From Pseudoroseicyclus aestuarii (GTDB lineage Bacteria > Pseudomonadota > Alphaproteobacteria > Rhodobacterales > Rhodobacteraceae): a stretch of 64,000 nt of DNA. The DNA lies in NCBI RefSeq assembly GCF_003217255.1, contig NZ_QJTE01000003.1, positions 1 to 64,000 of the forward strand. The letters run 5' to 3'. Both the position numbers and the translations under genes were made by a program. Shown here piece after piece: positions 1 through 7,668 of the stretch. Numbering within the stretch: position 1 is the stretch's first letter; each line of letters starts with the position of its first letter. The notes beneath the pieces are model-generated. The model ran no database searches. It was not told the DNA's origin and was given only the letters and a program-made list of their open reading frames with translations.

Positions 1-13
1 ATGACACCCCTGG

Positions 14-90
<77 letters not shown>

Positions 91-395
91 AATCATCAAA
101 ATCACCAAACGAAACTAACCCCGCTATAAGCGGGGGCGTTCGCGCGTCGTGGCCGTGAACCGTCCGTTGCGGTTTACAGCACCTGAGCCCCTCATGCGCT
201 GAGTAGAGCGTCGAGGCGAGCGGCCCTGACCTCAGCCCGAGAGAATGAGGGCTTCGCTCTCACCCTTGATCGGACGCAATCCAGGCCTCGCCGCGACCCG
301 CTCATCGTTTTCGCAGCCTTCCGCAAGCGCTCCGGGATTGTCCGGCCTGCGCATTCATGGCATCTGCGCGCAACAATCAGAACGGAGAGGCAGGC
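91..395. other. Gene-free stretch between tRNA-fMet and the TRAP genes
   Basis: Apart from the hairpin at 119-135, I see no supportable gene here. Reading frames across it are antisense shadows of the TRAP permease genes. The promoter for the TRAP membrane subunits is presumably inside, but no convincing sigma-70 motif stands out. A ribosome binding site (GGAGAG) sits at its right edge at 384-389. Confidence 0.6.
119..135 (+). terminator. Stem-loop downstream of tRNA-fMet
   Basis: A 7-base-pair perfect hairpin (CCCCGCT-ATA-AGCGGGG) lies 28 bases after the tRNA. No T-run follows, so it could be a terminator without the classical tail or a processing site. Confidence 0.5.
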
Positions 396-989
396 ATGGG
401 CGTTTTGGCCGCCATCGTCAGGGGCAGCGCAGCGATCAATATCATCGTCGGGCGCATTGCCTCGTGGTTCGCCCTCGCCATCGTCGTGATCTGCTTCACG
501 GTCGTGGTGCAGCGCTACGTCTTCTCCGTCAGCTACCTCTGGATGCAGGATCTCTACATCTGGCTCAACGGCGCCATGTTCACCGCCGTCGCGGGCTACG
601 CCCTGATGCGCGACGACCACGTGCGGGTCGATATCTTCTACCGCCCGGCCAGCCCGCGCCGGAAGGCCGTCATCGACATGATCGGCACCCTGGTCTTCCT
701 GCTGCCCTTCGCCTGGATCGTCCTGTCCTACGGATGGCCCTTCGTGCGCCGCTCCTGGAGTTACTGGGAAGGCTCGGCCAATGTCGGGGGACTGCCCGGG
801 CTTTTCGTGTTGAAGAGCTTCATCATCGGCTTTGGCGTTCTGCTCGCGCTGCAGGGGCTGGCGATCATCGCCCGTTCGATCCTCGTGCTGCGGGGCGAGG
901 AGCATCGCCTGCCTTTGGCCCTGCGGTATCCGCAGGAGGCACCGGGACCCGGCGTGGTCACGGAGCCCCTTGGCGAGGGGGCGCGCTGA
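396..989 (+). CDS. TRAP transporter small permease (DctQ-type)
   Basis: This is the four-helix membrane subunit of a tripartite ATP-independent periplasmic transporter; it supports the large permease in Na+-coupled uptake of an organic acid. The protein is 197 residues with hydrophobic segments near 13-35, 50-70, 93-115 and 135-160, and the family-typical WMQDLYIWLNG stretch. The ATG at 396 is preferred because GGAGAG precedes it; an in-frame ATG at 357 would add 13 residues without a good ribosome binding site. The stop codon is one base before the large permease start, so the two genes are co-translated. The hydrophilic C-terminal tail is slightly long. Confidence 0.9.
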   Translation: MGVLAAIVRGSAAINIIVGRIASWFALAIVVICFTVVVQRYVFSVSYLWMQDLYIWLNGAMFTAVAGYALMRDDHVRVDIFYRPASPRRKAVIDMIGTLVFLLPFAWIVLSYGWPFVRRSWSYWEGSANVGGLPGLFVLKSFIIGFGVLLALQGLAIIARSILVLRGEEHRLPLALRYPQEAPGPGVVTEPLGEGAR

Positions 990-990
990 G

Positions 991-2376
991 ATGGATCCCG
1001 TCCTGCTTGGAGAGGTCCTGTCGGGCCTGATGTTCTTCGGCATCATCGGCTTCCTGATGCTGGGGTTCCCCGTCGCCTTTACACTGGCCGGCGTCTCGCT
1101 GCTATTCGGCCTCGTGGGCTGGAGCCTCGGGGTCTTTGACCTCTCGAACTTCGGCAGCCTGCCGAACCGCTATATCGGCTACATGACGAACGAGGTGCTG
1201 GTCGCAGTGCCGCTCTTCATCTTCATGGGCGTCATGCTGGAGCGATCGCGGATCGCCGAGCAGCTCTTGCTGACGATGTCGAAGCTCTTCGGCAACCTGC
1301 GCGGCGGACTGGGCCTGTCGGTGGTGATCGTCGGCGCGATGCTCGCGGCCTCGACGGGGGTCGTAGGCGCCACCGTGGTGACCATGGGCCTGATCTCTCT
1401 GCCCGCGATGCTGCGCGCCGGCTACAAGCCGGAGCTGGCGACGGGGGTCATCTGCGCCTCGGGGACGCTGGGGCAGATCATCCCGCCCTCGACCGTGCTG
1501 ATCTTCATGGGCGACATGCTCTCGGGGATTAATGCGCAGGTGCAGATGGAGAAGGGCAATTTCGCCCCCACGCCGGTCTCTGTCGGCGATCTCTTCGCCG
1601 GGGCTTTGCTGCCGGGCGTCATGCTGGTGGGCCTCTACTCTGCCTGGATCGTGTTCAAGGCGGTGACCGATCCCGAAAGCTGCCCGGCGACGCCCGTTCC
1701 CCCCGAAGAGCGCAAGCACCTGCTGCGCGAGGTGGTCGTCGCGCTGATCCCGCCGCTGGCGCTGATCCTCGCGGTCCTGGGCTCGATCCTCGGCGGCATC
1801 GCGACGCCGACAGAGGCGGCCTCGGTCGGGGCGGTCGGCGCGCTGATCCTCGCGGCGCTGCGCTGGCGCCTCTCGCCGCGCATTCTGCAGGAGGTGGTGA
1901 CGGCCACGGCGACGATCACCTCGATGGTCTTCATCATCCTCTTCGGCGCCTCGGTGTTCTCGATCGTCTTCCGCCTGATGGGCGGCGACAACCTCGTGCA
2001 CGGACTGCTGTCGAACCTGCCGGGCGGGACGCTGGTGCCGGTGCTGGCGGTGATGCTGCTGATGTTCGTGCTGGGCTTCATCCTCGACACTTTCGAGATC
2101 ATCTTCATCGTGATCCCGATCACTGCGCCGATCCTGCTGGCGCTGGATGTCGATCCTGTCTGGCTGGGCGTGCTGGTCGGGGTGAACCTGCAGACCAGCT
2201 TCCTGACGCCGCCTTTCGGCTTTGCGCTGTTCTACCTGCGCGGCGTCGCCCCGGCGAGCCTGCCGACCTCCGCGATCTACCGCGGGATCATTCCCTTCGT
2301 CGCCCTGCAGGCGCTGGCCATCGCGATCCTCTTCATCTTTCCGCAGATCGTCACCTGGCTGCCGCAGGGCGGCTGA
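991..2376 (+). CDS. TRAP transporter large permease (DctM-type)
   Basis: This is the main membrane subunit of the TRAP transporter, forming the elevator-type Na+/solute path. It has 461 residues with about a dozen helices, and the family-typical segments GQIIPPS near residue 160 and NLQTSFLTPPFGFALFYLRG near 405. It follows the small permease directly. The cytoplasmic loop around residues 185-260 is longer than in the C4-dicarboxylate DctM and resembles mannitol/alpha-keto-acid-type large permeases. The cognate binding protein is very probably the convergent gene just downstream; the ligand class is inferred from that gene only. Confidence 0.93.
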   Translation: MDPVLLGEVLSGLMFFGIIGFLMLGFPVAFTLAGVSLLFGLVGWSLGVFDLSNFGSLPNRYIGYMTNEVLVAVPLFIFMGVMLERSRIAEQLLLTMSKLFGNLRGGLGLSVVIVGAMLAASTGVVGATVVTMGLISLPAMLRAGYKPELATGVICASGTLGQIIPPSTVLIFMGDMLSGINAQVQMEKGNFAPTPVSVGDLFAGALLPGVMLVGLYSAWIVFKAVTDPESCPATPVPPEERKHLLREVVVALIPPLALILAVLGSILGGIATPTEAASVGAVGALILAALRWRLSPRILQEVVTATATITSMVFIILFGASVFSIVFRLMGGDNLVHGLLSNLPGGTLVPVLAVMLLMFVLGFILDTFEIIFIVIPITAPILLALDVDPVWLGVLVGVNLQTSFLTPPFGFALFYLRGVAPASLPTSAIYRGIIPFVALQALAIAILFIFPQIVTWLPQGG

Positions 2377-2398
2377 CCTGCCCGCCCCGCGCATGAAA

Positions 2399-2429
2399 AA
2401 AGGCCCGGACCATCGCGGTCCGGGCCTTT
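2399..2429. terminator. Bidirectional terminator between convergent TRAP genes
   Basis: A 13-base-pair stem (AAAGGCCCGGACC) with the loop ATCGC lies between the large permease stop and the stop of the convergent binding-protein gene. A-rich and T-rich flanks on either side allow it to end transcription in both directions. Confidence 0.85.
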
Positions 2430-2450
2430 CTCTTGTCGGGCGCCCCGGGA

Positions 2451-3548
2451 TCAGAGCGAGAAGTACTGCTCGCGCGCGCGCATAAAGGGATCGTCCATCG
2501 TCTGGCTGCGCGAGCGCATCAGGTTCAGCGACTCGACGAAGCTTTCGACCGTGCGCTTGGTCAGGTCGTCGCCGCCTTCGCGCAGCTCGGTGATCACCTC
2601 CTGCGCGGCGGTTGCGCCGGCCTCGAGGATCTCGTCCGGGAACTGGCGCACCGTCACGCCGTGCTCCTCCTGCAGGGTGCGCAGGGCGCGCGGATCGTTC
2701 GCCGCGAAGTCGGCGGTGACCATGTCGTATTCCGCTTGGCTGCAATCGCGGATGATCGCCTGCAGATCCTCGGGCAGCTCCTGGTACTTGGCCTTGTCCA
2801 CCGTCAGCTCGGTCGCGAGGCCGGGCTCGATGAAGGACGGCATGTAGTAGTTCTTGGCCACCTGGTAGAAGCCGAGCGCGAGGTCGTTGTAGGGGCCGAC
2901 GAATTCGGCCGCGTCCAGCGTGCCCGACTGCAGCGCCTGGAAGATCTCGCCCGCGGCGACGTTGGTGACGGTGGCGCCGAGCTTTTCCCAGACCTGGCCG
3001 CCGAGGCCGGGGGTGCGGAAGCGCAGGCCCTGCACGTCCGACAGGCCGGTCAGCTCCTCGCGGAACCAGCCGCCCGCCTGTACGCCCGTGTTGCCCGACA
3101 GGAAGCTCTGAAGGCCGAACTGGTCATAGACCTCGTCCCACAGCTCCTGCCCGCCCATGTGGCGCATCCAGGCCGACAGCTCCGTGCTGGTCATGCCGTA
3201 GGGAACGCCGGTGAAGAAGGACAGCGCGGTCGACTTGTTCTGCCAGTAGTAGGCCGCCGAGTGGCACATCTCGGCGCCGCCATCGATCACCGTGTCCAGC
3301 GACTGCAGCGCCGGCACCAGCTCGCCCGCGGCATAGACCTGGATCGTCAGCCGCCCGCCGGAGGCGGCGGTGATCCGGTCGGCCAGGCGCTGCGCGCCGA
3401 CGCCGAGGCCGGGGAAGTTCTTCGGCCAGGTGGTGACCATGCGCCAGGTCTGGTTGCCCTGCGCCACGGCCGGTGCGGCCAGCGCCGAGGCCCCGGCGAG
3501 GCCGGTGCCGGCAATCGCCGATTTCGTCAAGAATGCGCGTCTGTCCAT
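2451..3548 (-). CDS. TRAP transporter substrate-binding protein, TakP-like
   Basis: This is the periplasmic ligand-capturing subunit of the TRAP system. The 365-residue protein starts with a twin-arginine signal (MDRRAFLTKS, cleavage likely after APAVAQ near residue 30), so it is probably exported folded by Tat. The mature part follows the TakP (alpha-keto-acid-binding, Rhodobacter sphaeroides) pattern: AGELVPALQ, GNTGVQAGGWFR, GLRFRTPGLGG (with the TRAP arginine) and EFVGPYNDLALGF. The start codon is preceded by GGGAGGA. It is convergent with the permease genes instead of lying in the same operon, so its expression is separate. The ligand (2-oxoacid or similar monocarboxylate) is inferred from the family. 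Confidence 0.9.
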   Translation of the reverse strand: MDRRAFLTKSAIAGTGLAGASALAAPAVAQGNQTWRMVTTWPKNFPGLGVGAQRLADRITAASGGRLTIQVYAAGELVPALQSLDTVIDGGAEMCHSAAYYWQNKSTALSFFTGVPYGMTSTELSAWMRHMGGQELWDEVYDQFGLQSFLSGNTGVQAGGWFREELTGLSDVQGLRFRTPGLGGQVWEKLGATVTNVAAGEIFQALQSGTLDAAEFVGPYNDLALGFYQVAKNYYMPSFIEPGLATELTVDKAKYQELPEDLQAIIRDCSQAEYDMVTADFAANDPRALRTLQEEHGVTVRQFPDEILEAGATAAQEVITELREGGDDLTKRTVESFVESLNLMRSRSQTMDDPFMRAREQYFSL

Positions 3549-3642
3549 CGTAATCCTCCCAAGCAGGTGCCAAGGGCCGGGTGCCAGATGCGCCGGCCTG
3601 CAGACCTGCAGAGGTAACCGCCGGAAAGCCGCCCTGTCCACC

Positions 3643-3656
3643 TTGCAGCGCTGCAA
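3643..3656. promoter_or_regulatory. Perfect 14-base palindrome upstream of TRAP binding-protein gene
   Basis: TTGCAGCGCTGCAA is a perfect inverted repeat with a central CG, about 95 bases upstream of the binding-protein start and about 180 bases upstream of the ABC exporter genes. The form suits a dimeric helix-turn-helix regulator such as a LacI/GalR-type protein. No regulator gene lies next to it, so function is inferred only. Confidence 0.35.
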
Positions 3657-3834
3657 TCGGGCCCATTTCGCGGGCAGAGGCGCCCGGATCGCGGCAAAAA
3701 GCCGCGTGCGGCGCTTGTCCCTCCTGCCGAGCCTCGGTAAGTCCGGGGCCATACGCAACGTCACGGGCCCGCGCCACGGCGCCGCCCGCAGCAAACGGAG
3801 GCCGCAGCCCGGCGGGCCTGCGGCGACAGTTCCC

Positions 3835-5685
3835 ATGGCCGAGACGGACCAAGCCGCCGAGCAGGCGCGCATCTTCCAGCGGACCCGCGCGGTCGACACG
3901 CAGCAGGGGATCGACGCGCTCAAGCGGATCCTGCGGATGACGAAGGCGAGCCCCGGCCTCGTGACGCTGTCGGTCCTGGCCACCGTGGCCGCCGTCGCGG
4001 CGCAGCTGTCGATCCCGGTGCTTCTGGGCCGCGCCGTCGATGCCACGCAGGCCGTCGCGAACGAGACCGGCGATCAGGGCACGCTCTGGCGCATCGCCCT
4101 TGCGCTCTTTGCCGTCAGCGTTGCGCGCGGGCTCTTCACCCTCCTGCAGAACTACAGCGCCGAGGCGGTGGGGCACGGCCTTGCCCATGAGCTGCGGCTG
4201 CAGATCTACTCGAAGATCCAGCGCCTTCCCTTCAGCTTCCACGACCGGACCCATTCGGGCGACCTGATCACCGTCGGCATGCTCGACCTCGAAGGGGTGC
4301 GGATGTTCTTCTCGACCGGGGTGATCCGCACGATCCTGCTGACGCTGCTGATCGGCATCGGCGCCTGGCTTCTGCTGTCGACCGACATCGTGCTGGGGCT
4401 GCTGGCGCTCAGCTTCGTGCCCTTCGCGGCCTGGCGCAGCTCCGTCATGCAGCTGACCCTGCGCAAGACCTGGCTGATCCTGCAGGAACGGCTGGGCGTG
4501 CTCAGCCGCGTGATGGAAGAGAACCTCGGCGGCATCCGCGTCGTGCGCGCCTTTTCCGCCGCCGATCACGAGCTGACGAAGTTCGACGAGGCCTCGACCG
4601 AGGCGCTGCACCTCAGCCACCAGCGGGTGACGGTGCGGGTGCGCGATACCAGCGCGATGACCTTCGCCTTCTTCCTCGCGATGGGTCTCGTGCTCTACTT
4701 CGGCGGCCGCCAGGTCGCGGCGGGCGAGATCACGGTCGGCACGCTGGCGACCTTCCTGACCTTCATGACCATCCTGCAGATGCCGGTGCGCCAGCTGGGC
4801 CTGATGGTGAACAGCTACGCCCGCGCCTCGACCTGCGGCGCGCGTCTCTTCGCGCTGCTGGACATGCCGCTCGAGGTCGATGAGGCGCCGGATGCCCCCG
4901 ACCTCAAGGTAACGGAGGGCACCCTGACGCTGGAGGGCGTCGGCTTCGAATACCAAGGCGCCGAGGGGCACAGGGCGATCAGCGGCGTCAGCTTCACCGC
5001 GCATAAGGGCGAGACCATCGGCATCGTCGGCCCGCCGGGCAGCGGCAAGTCGACGCTGATGCACCTGATCCCGCGCTATTACGACACGACCGAGGGCAGC
5101 ATCCGCATCGACGGGCAGGACATTCGCGACGTCTCGCTGTCGTCGGTGCGGCACGCGGTGGCGGTGGTGCAGCAGGACAGCTTCCTCTTCACCACATCGA
5201 TCGAGAACAACATCGTCTACGGCGATCCAGAGGCGCATGACCGGCGCATCCGCGGCGTCGCGGAAAGCGCGCAGCTGCACGACTACGTCCTCGGCCTGCC
5301 GCAGGGCTACGACACGGTCGTGGGCGAACGCGGCGTCTCGCTTTCGGGCGGGCAGCGCCAGCGCCTGTCCATCGCGCGCACGCTGATGATGGAGCCGGCG
5401 GTGATGATCTTCGACGACAGCACCGCGGCCATCGACGCCGGCACCGAAAGCCGCATCCGCAGCGCCCTGCGCCAGTACTCGGCCGAGCGGGTGACCCTGA
5501 TCGTGGCGCACCGCCTGAACAGCCTGATGCATGCCGACCGGATCCTCTTCCTCGAGGACGGTCGCATCGTCGAAGAGGGCACCCACGATGAGCTGCTGGC
5601 CAAGGGCGGGCGCTACCGCGCGCTGCACGACCTGCAGATGCGCCCCGAGGGCGATGTCCTGGACGAGATGGAGACCGCGCGATGA
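3835..5685 (+). CDS. ABC exporter half-transporter, degenerate-site subunit (BmrC/YheI-like)
   Basis: This is a type IV ABC exporter half with an N-terminal six-helix membrane domain (about 40-330) and a C-terminal ATPase domain (about 360-600); 616 residues. Walker A is GPPGSGKST (399-407), the signature LSGGQ (503-507) is canonical, and the H-loop His is H559. Walker B ends in D527-D528, so the catalytic glutamate is replaced by Asp. That is typical of the degenerate subunit of heterodimeric exporters such as BmrC of BmrCD. Its stop overlaps the next start by 4 bases (ATGA). The start has only a weak ribosome binding site, and upstream in-frame codons exist. The substrate (drug, lipid or peptide) cannot be told from sequence. 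Confidence 0.9.
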   Translation: MAETDQAAEQARIFQRTRAVDTQQGIDALKRILRMTKASPGLVTLSVLATVAAVAAQLSIPVLLGRAVDATQAVANETGDQGTLWRIALALFAVSVARGLFTLLQNYSAEAVGHGLAHELRLQIYSKIQRLPFSFHDRTHSGDLITVGMLDLEGVRMFFSTGVIRTILLTLLIGIGAWLLLSTDIVLGLLALSFVPFAAWRSSVMQLTLRKTWLILQERLGVLSRVMEENLGGIRVVRAFSAADHELTKFDEASTEALHLSHQRVTVRVRDTSAMTFAFFLAMGLVLYFGGRQVAAGEITVGTLATFLTFMTILQMPVRQLGLMVNSYARASTCGARLFALLDMPLEVDEAPDAPDLKVTEGTLTLEGVGFEYQGAEGHRAISGVSFTAHKGETIGIVGPPGSGKSTLMHLIPRYYDTTEGSIRIDGQDIRDVSLSSVRHAVAVVQQDSFLFTTSIENNIVYGDPEAHDRRIRGVAESAQLHDYVLGLPQGYDTVVGERGVSLSGGQRQRLSIARTLMMEPAVMIFDDSTAAIDAGTESRIRSALRQYSAERVTLIVAHRLNSLMHADRILFLEDGRIVEEGTHDELLAKGGRYRALHDLQMRPEGDVLDEMETAR

Positions 5686-7595
5686 GCCCGACCCGCACCG
5701 GCGAACCCCGCGATCCGCACCTCGACGGGCGCCCGCGCCTGCGCGCCGTCGTCGGCAGCGACCGGATCGAGGAAGAGATCTTCGGCCGCGCCTTCGACGG
5801 CAAGGTGATCCGCCGCATCTGGGACTTCGTCTCGCCCTACCGGCGGCAGCTTGTCATCTCGGTCGCCTCGGTCGTCGTGTTCACCCTGTGCCAGCTGGTG
5901 ATCCCGCTGATCATCCGCTGGGCGATCGACCACGGCATGGGCGGTGCCGGCGGCGATGTCGGCACCGGCATCGACATGGGCGTGCTGGGCCTTGCCTGCG
6001 CGGGCTTCGCCCTGGTCGTCGCGGTGAACTACGGTGCCTCCTACCTGCAGGAGGCGGTGACCGGCCGCATGGCCGAGAACGTGCTTTTCGACATCCGCCG
6101 CCGGATGTTCAGCCACCTGCAGCGCGTGTCCCTGTCCTTCATGGACAAGACCGAGGTCGGGCGCCTGATGTCCCGCCTGCAGGGCGACGTGAACTCCATG
6201 CAGGAGTTTCTCGAGACCTCCGTCCTGTCGGTCGGGGACATGCTGCTGCTTGTCGGCATCGTCGTCGTCATGCTGGCGCTGGACTGGCAGCTTGGCCTGC
6301 TGGTGCTCTGCGTGCTGCCGGTGCTGTTCTTCGTCCGGGTGCTCTGGCTGTCGAAGGCGCGCGCCGCCTTCATGGCCGCGCATGAGGCGAACTCCGTCAC
6401 CAATGGCGCGCTGGCCGAGGCGATCCACGGCGTGCGCGCGGTGCAGGGCATGGACCGCGGCCCGCTGAACGCGACGCTCTACAAGGAGCTGGCGGATGCG
6501 AACTACACCGCCCATATCCGCGCCTCGCGGCTGGCGCAGGTCATGGTGCCGATCGTCGACACCCTGACCGGCATTGCCATGGCGCTGGTGATCGTGGCCG
6601 GCGGGCAAAGGGTACTGGGCGGCACGCTGGACGTCGGCGTGATGGTCGCTTTCCTCTTCTACATCCAGCGGTTCTTCGACCCGATCCGCTCGCTGACGAT
6701 GCAGTATTCGGTGATGCAGCGGGCCATGGCCTCGGGCCACCGGCTGACCGAGGTGCTGGACGTCGACGTGGATGTCGAGGACGCGCCGGACGCGACGCCG
6801 CTGACGGACGCGGACGACGGCAGCGTCGAATTCAGGGACGTCAGCTTCGGCTACAACCCCGCGCATCCCGTCCTCAAGAACGTCAGCTTCCGCGTGAACT
6901 CGGGCGAGACGGTCGCGCTGGTCGGGCCGACGGGCTCGGGCAAGTCGAGCTCCATGTCGCTGATCCACCGTTTCTACGACGTGCAGGAGGGGGCGGTCCT
7001 CGTCGGCGGGCGCGACGTGCGCGATGTGACGCAGGACAGCCTTGGCCAGCACATCGCGATGGTGCTGCAAGAGCCCTATCTCTTCACCGGCACGGTGATG
7101 GAGAACATCCGTTATTCGACCCATGGCGCCAGCGACGAGGCGGTGATCGAGGCGACGAAGGCGGTCGGCGCGCATGACTTCGTCATGGCGCTGCCGCAGG
7201 GCTACCAGTCCATGCTGGACGAGCGGGGCAGCAACCTGAGCCTCGGGCAGCGGCAACTTCTCAGCTTTGCGCGGGCGCTGGTGGCGGATGCCAAGATCCT
7301 CGTGCTGGACGAGGCGACGGCCAATATCGACAGCTATACCGAGATGCAGATCCAGAAGGCGCTGCAGACCCTGCTCAAGGGGCGCACGGGCCTTGTCATC
7401 GCGCACCGTCTGGCGACGATCCGCAACGCCGACCGCATCATCGTGCTGCAGAACGGCGTGAAGATCGAAGAGGGCAACCACGACCAGCTCATGGCGTTGG
7501 GCGGCCTCTATTCCCGCCTCTACGACATGAACTACGGCAGTTTCGACGATCTGCCCGAGGCGGTGACCGAGGCGGATCGCGCCGCCGCCACCTGA
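5682..7595 (+). CDS. ABC exporter half-transporter, partner subunit (BmrD/YheH-like)
   Basis: This is the second half of the exporter; 637 residues, with a membrane domain at about 45-345 and ATPase domain at about 380-620. Walker A is GPTGSGKSS (415-423) and Walker B is canonical (D543-E544, with the glutamate); the H-loop His is about 575. The signature motif is changed to LSLGQ (519-523). Together with the partner's Asp-for-Glu change, this leaves one competent ATP site (this Walker A/B with the partner's LSGGQ) and one degenerate site, as known for TM287/288 and BmrCD. It has a hydrophilic N-terminal extension of about 40 residues. It is translationally coupled to the upstream gene. Confidence 0.91.
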   Translation: MSPTRTGEPRDPHLDGRPRLRAVVGSDRIEEEIFGRAFDGKVIRRIWDFVSPYRRQLVISVASVVVFTLCQLVIPLIIRWAIDHGMGGAGGDVGTGIDMGVLGLACAGFALVVAVNYGASYLQEAVTGRMAENVLFDIRRRMFSHLQRVSLSFMDKTEVGRLMSRLQGDVNSMQEFLETSVLSVGDMLLLVGIVVVMLALDWQLGLLVLCVLPVLFFVRVLWLSKARAAFMAAHEANSVTNGALAEAIHGVRAVQGMDRGPLNATLYKELADANYTAHIRASRLAQVMVPIVDTLTGIAMALVIVAGGQRVLGGTLDVGVMVAFLFYIQRFFDPIRSLTMQYSVMQRAMASGHRLTEVLDVDVDVEDAPDATPLTDADDGSVEFRDVSFGYNPAHPVLKNVSFRVNSGETVALVGPTGSGKSSSMSLIHRFYDVQEGAVLVGGRDVRDVTQDSLGQHIAMVLQEPYLFTGTVMENIRYSTHGASDEAVIEATKAVGAHDFVMALPQGYQSMLDERGSNLSLGQRQLLSFARALVADAKILVLDEATANIDSYTEMQIQKALQTLLKGRTGLVIAHRLATIRNADRIIVLQNGVKIEEGNHDQLMALGGLYSRLYDMNYGSFDDLPEAVTEADRAAAT

Positions 7596-7613
7596 GCCGG
7601 GGGACCAAGCGGA

Positions 7614-7636
7614 AGGGCGCGCCATTGGCGCGCCCT
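7614..7636. terminator. Bidirectional terminator after the ABC exporter
   Basis: A 10-base-pair stem (AGGGCGCGCC) with the loop ATT separates the ABC exporter from the convergent oxidoreductase gene. T-rich sequence (TGTGTTCTT) follows on the plus strand. Confidence 0.75.
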
Positions 7637-7668
7637 GCTGTGTTCTTACGGAGGCTGCTGGCGCAGCC

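Noticed and set aside
192-1046. Long minus-strand reading frame over the TRAP permease start
   Set aside because: It is antisense to a clear membrane-protein gene, has unnatural His/Asp/Arg-rich composition and no ribosome binding site; typical shadow in high-GC DNA.
3124-5628. 834-codon open frame antisense to the first ABC exporter gene
   Set aside because: Its translation is repetitive His/Gln/Arg/Ala low-complexity, and the plus-strand ABC motifs are intact. High GC produces such frames.
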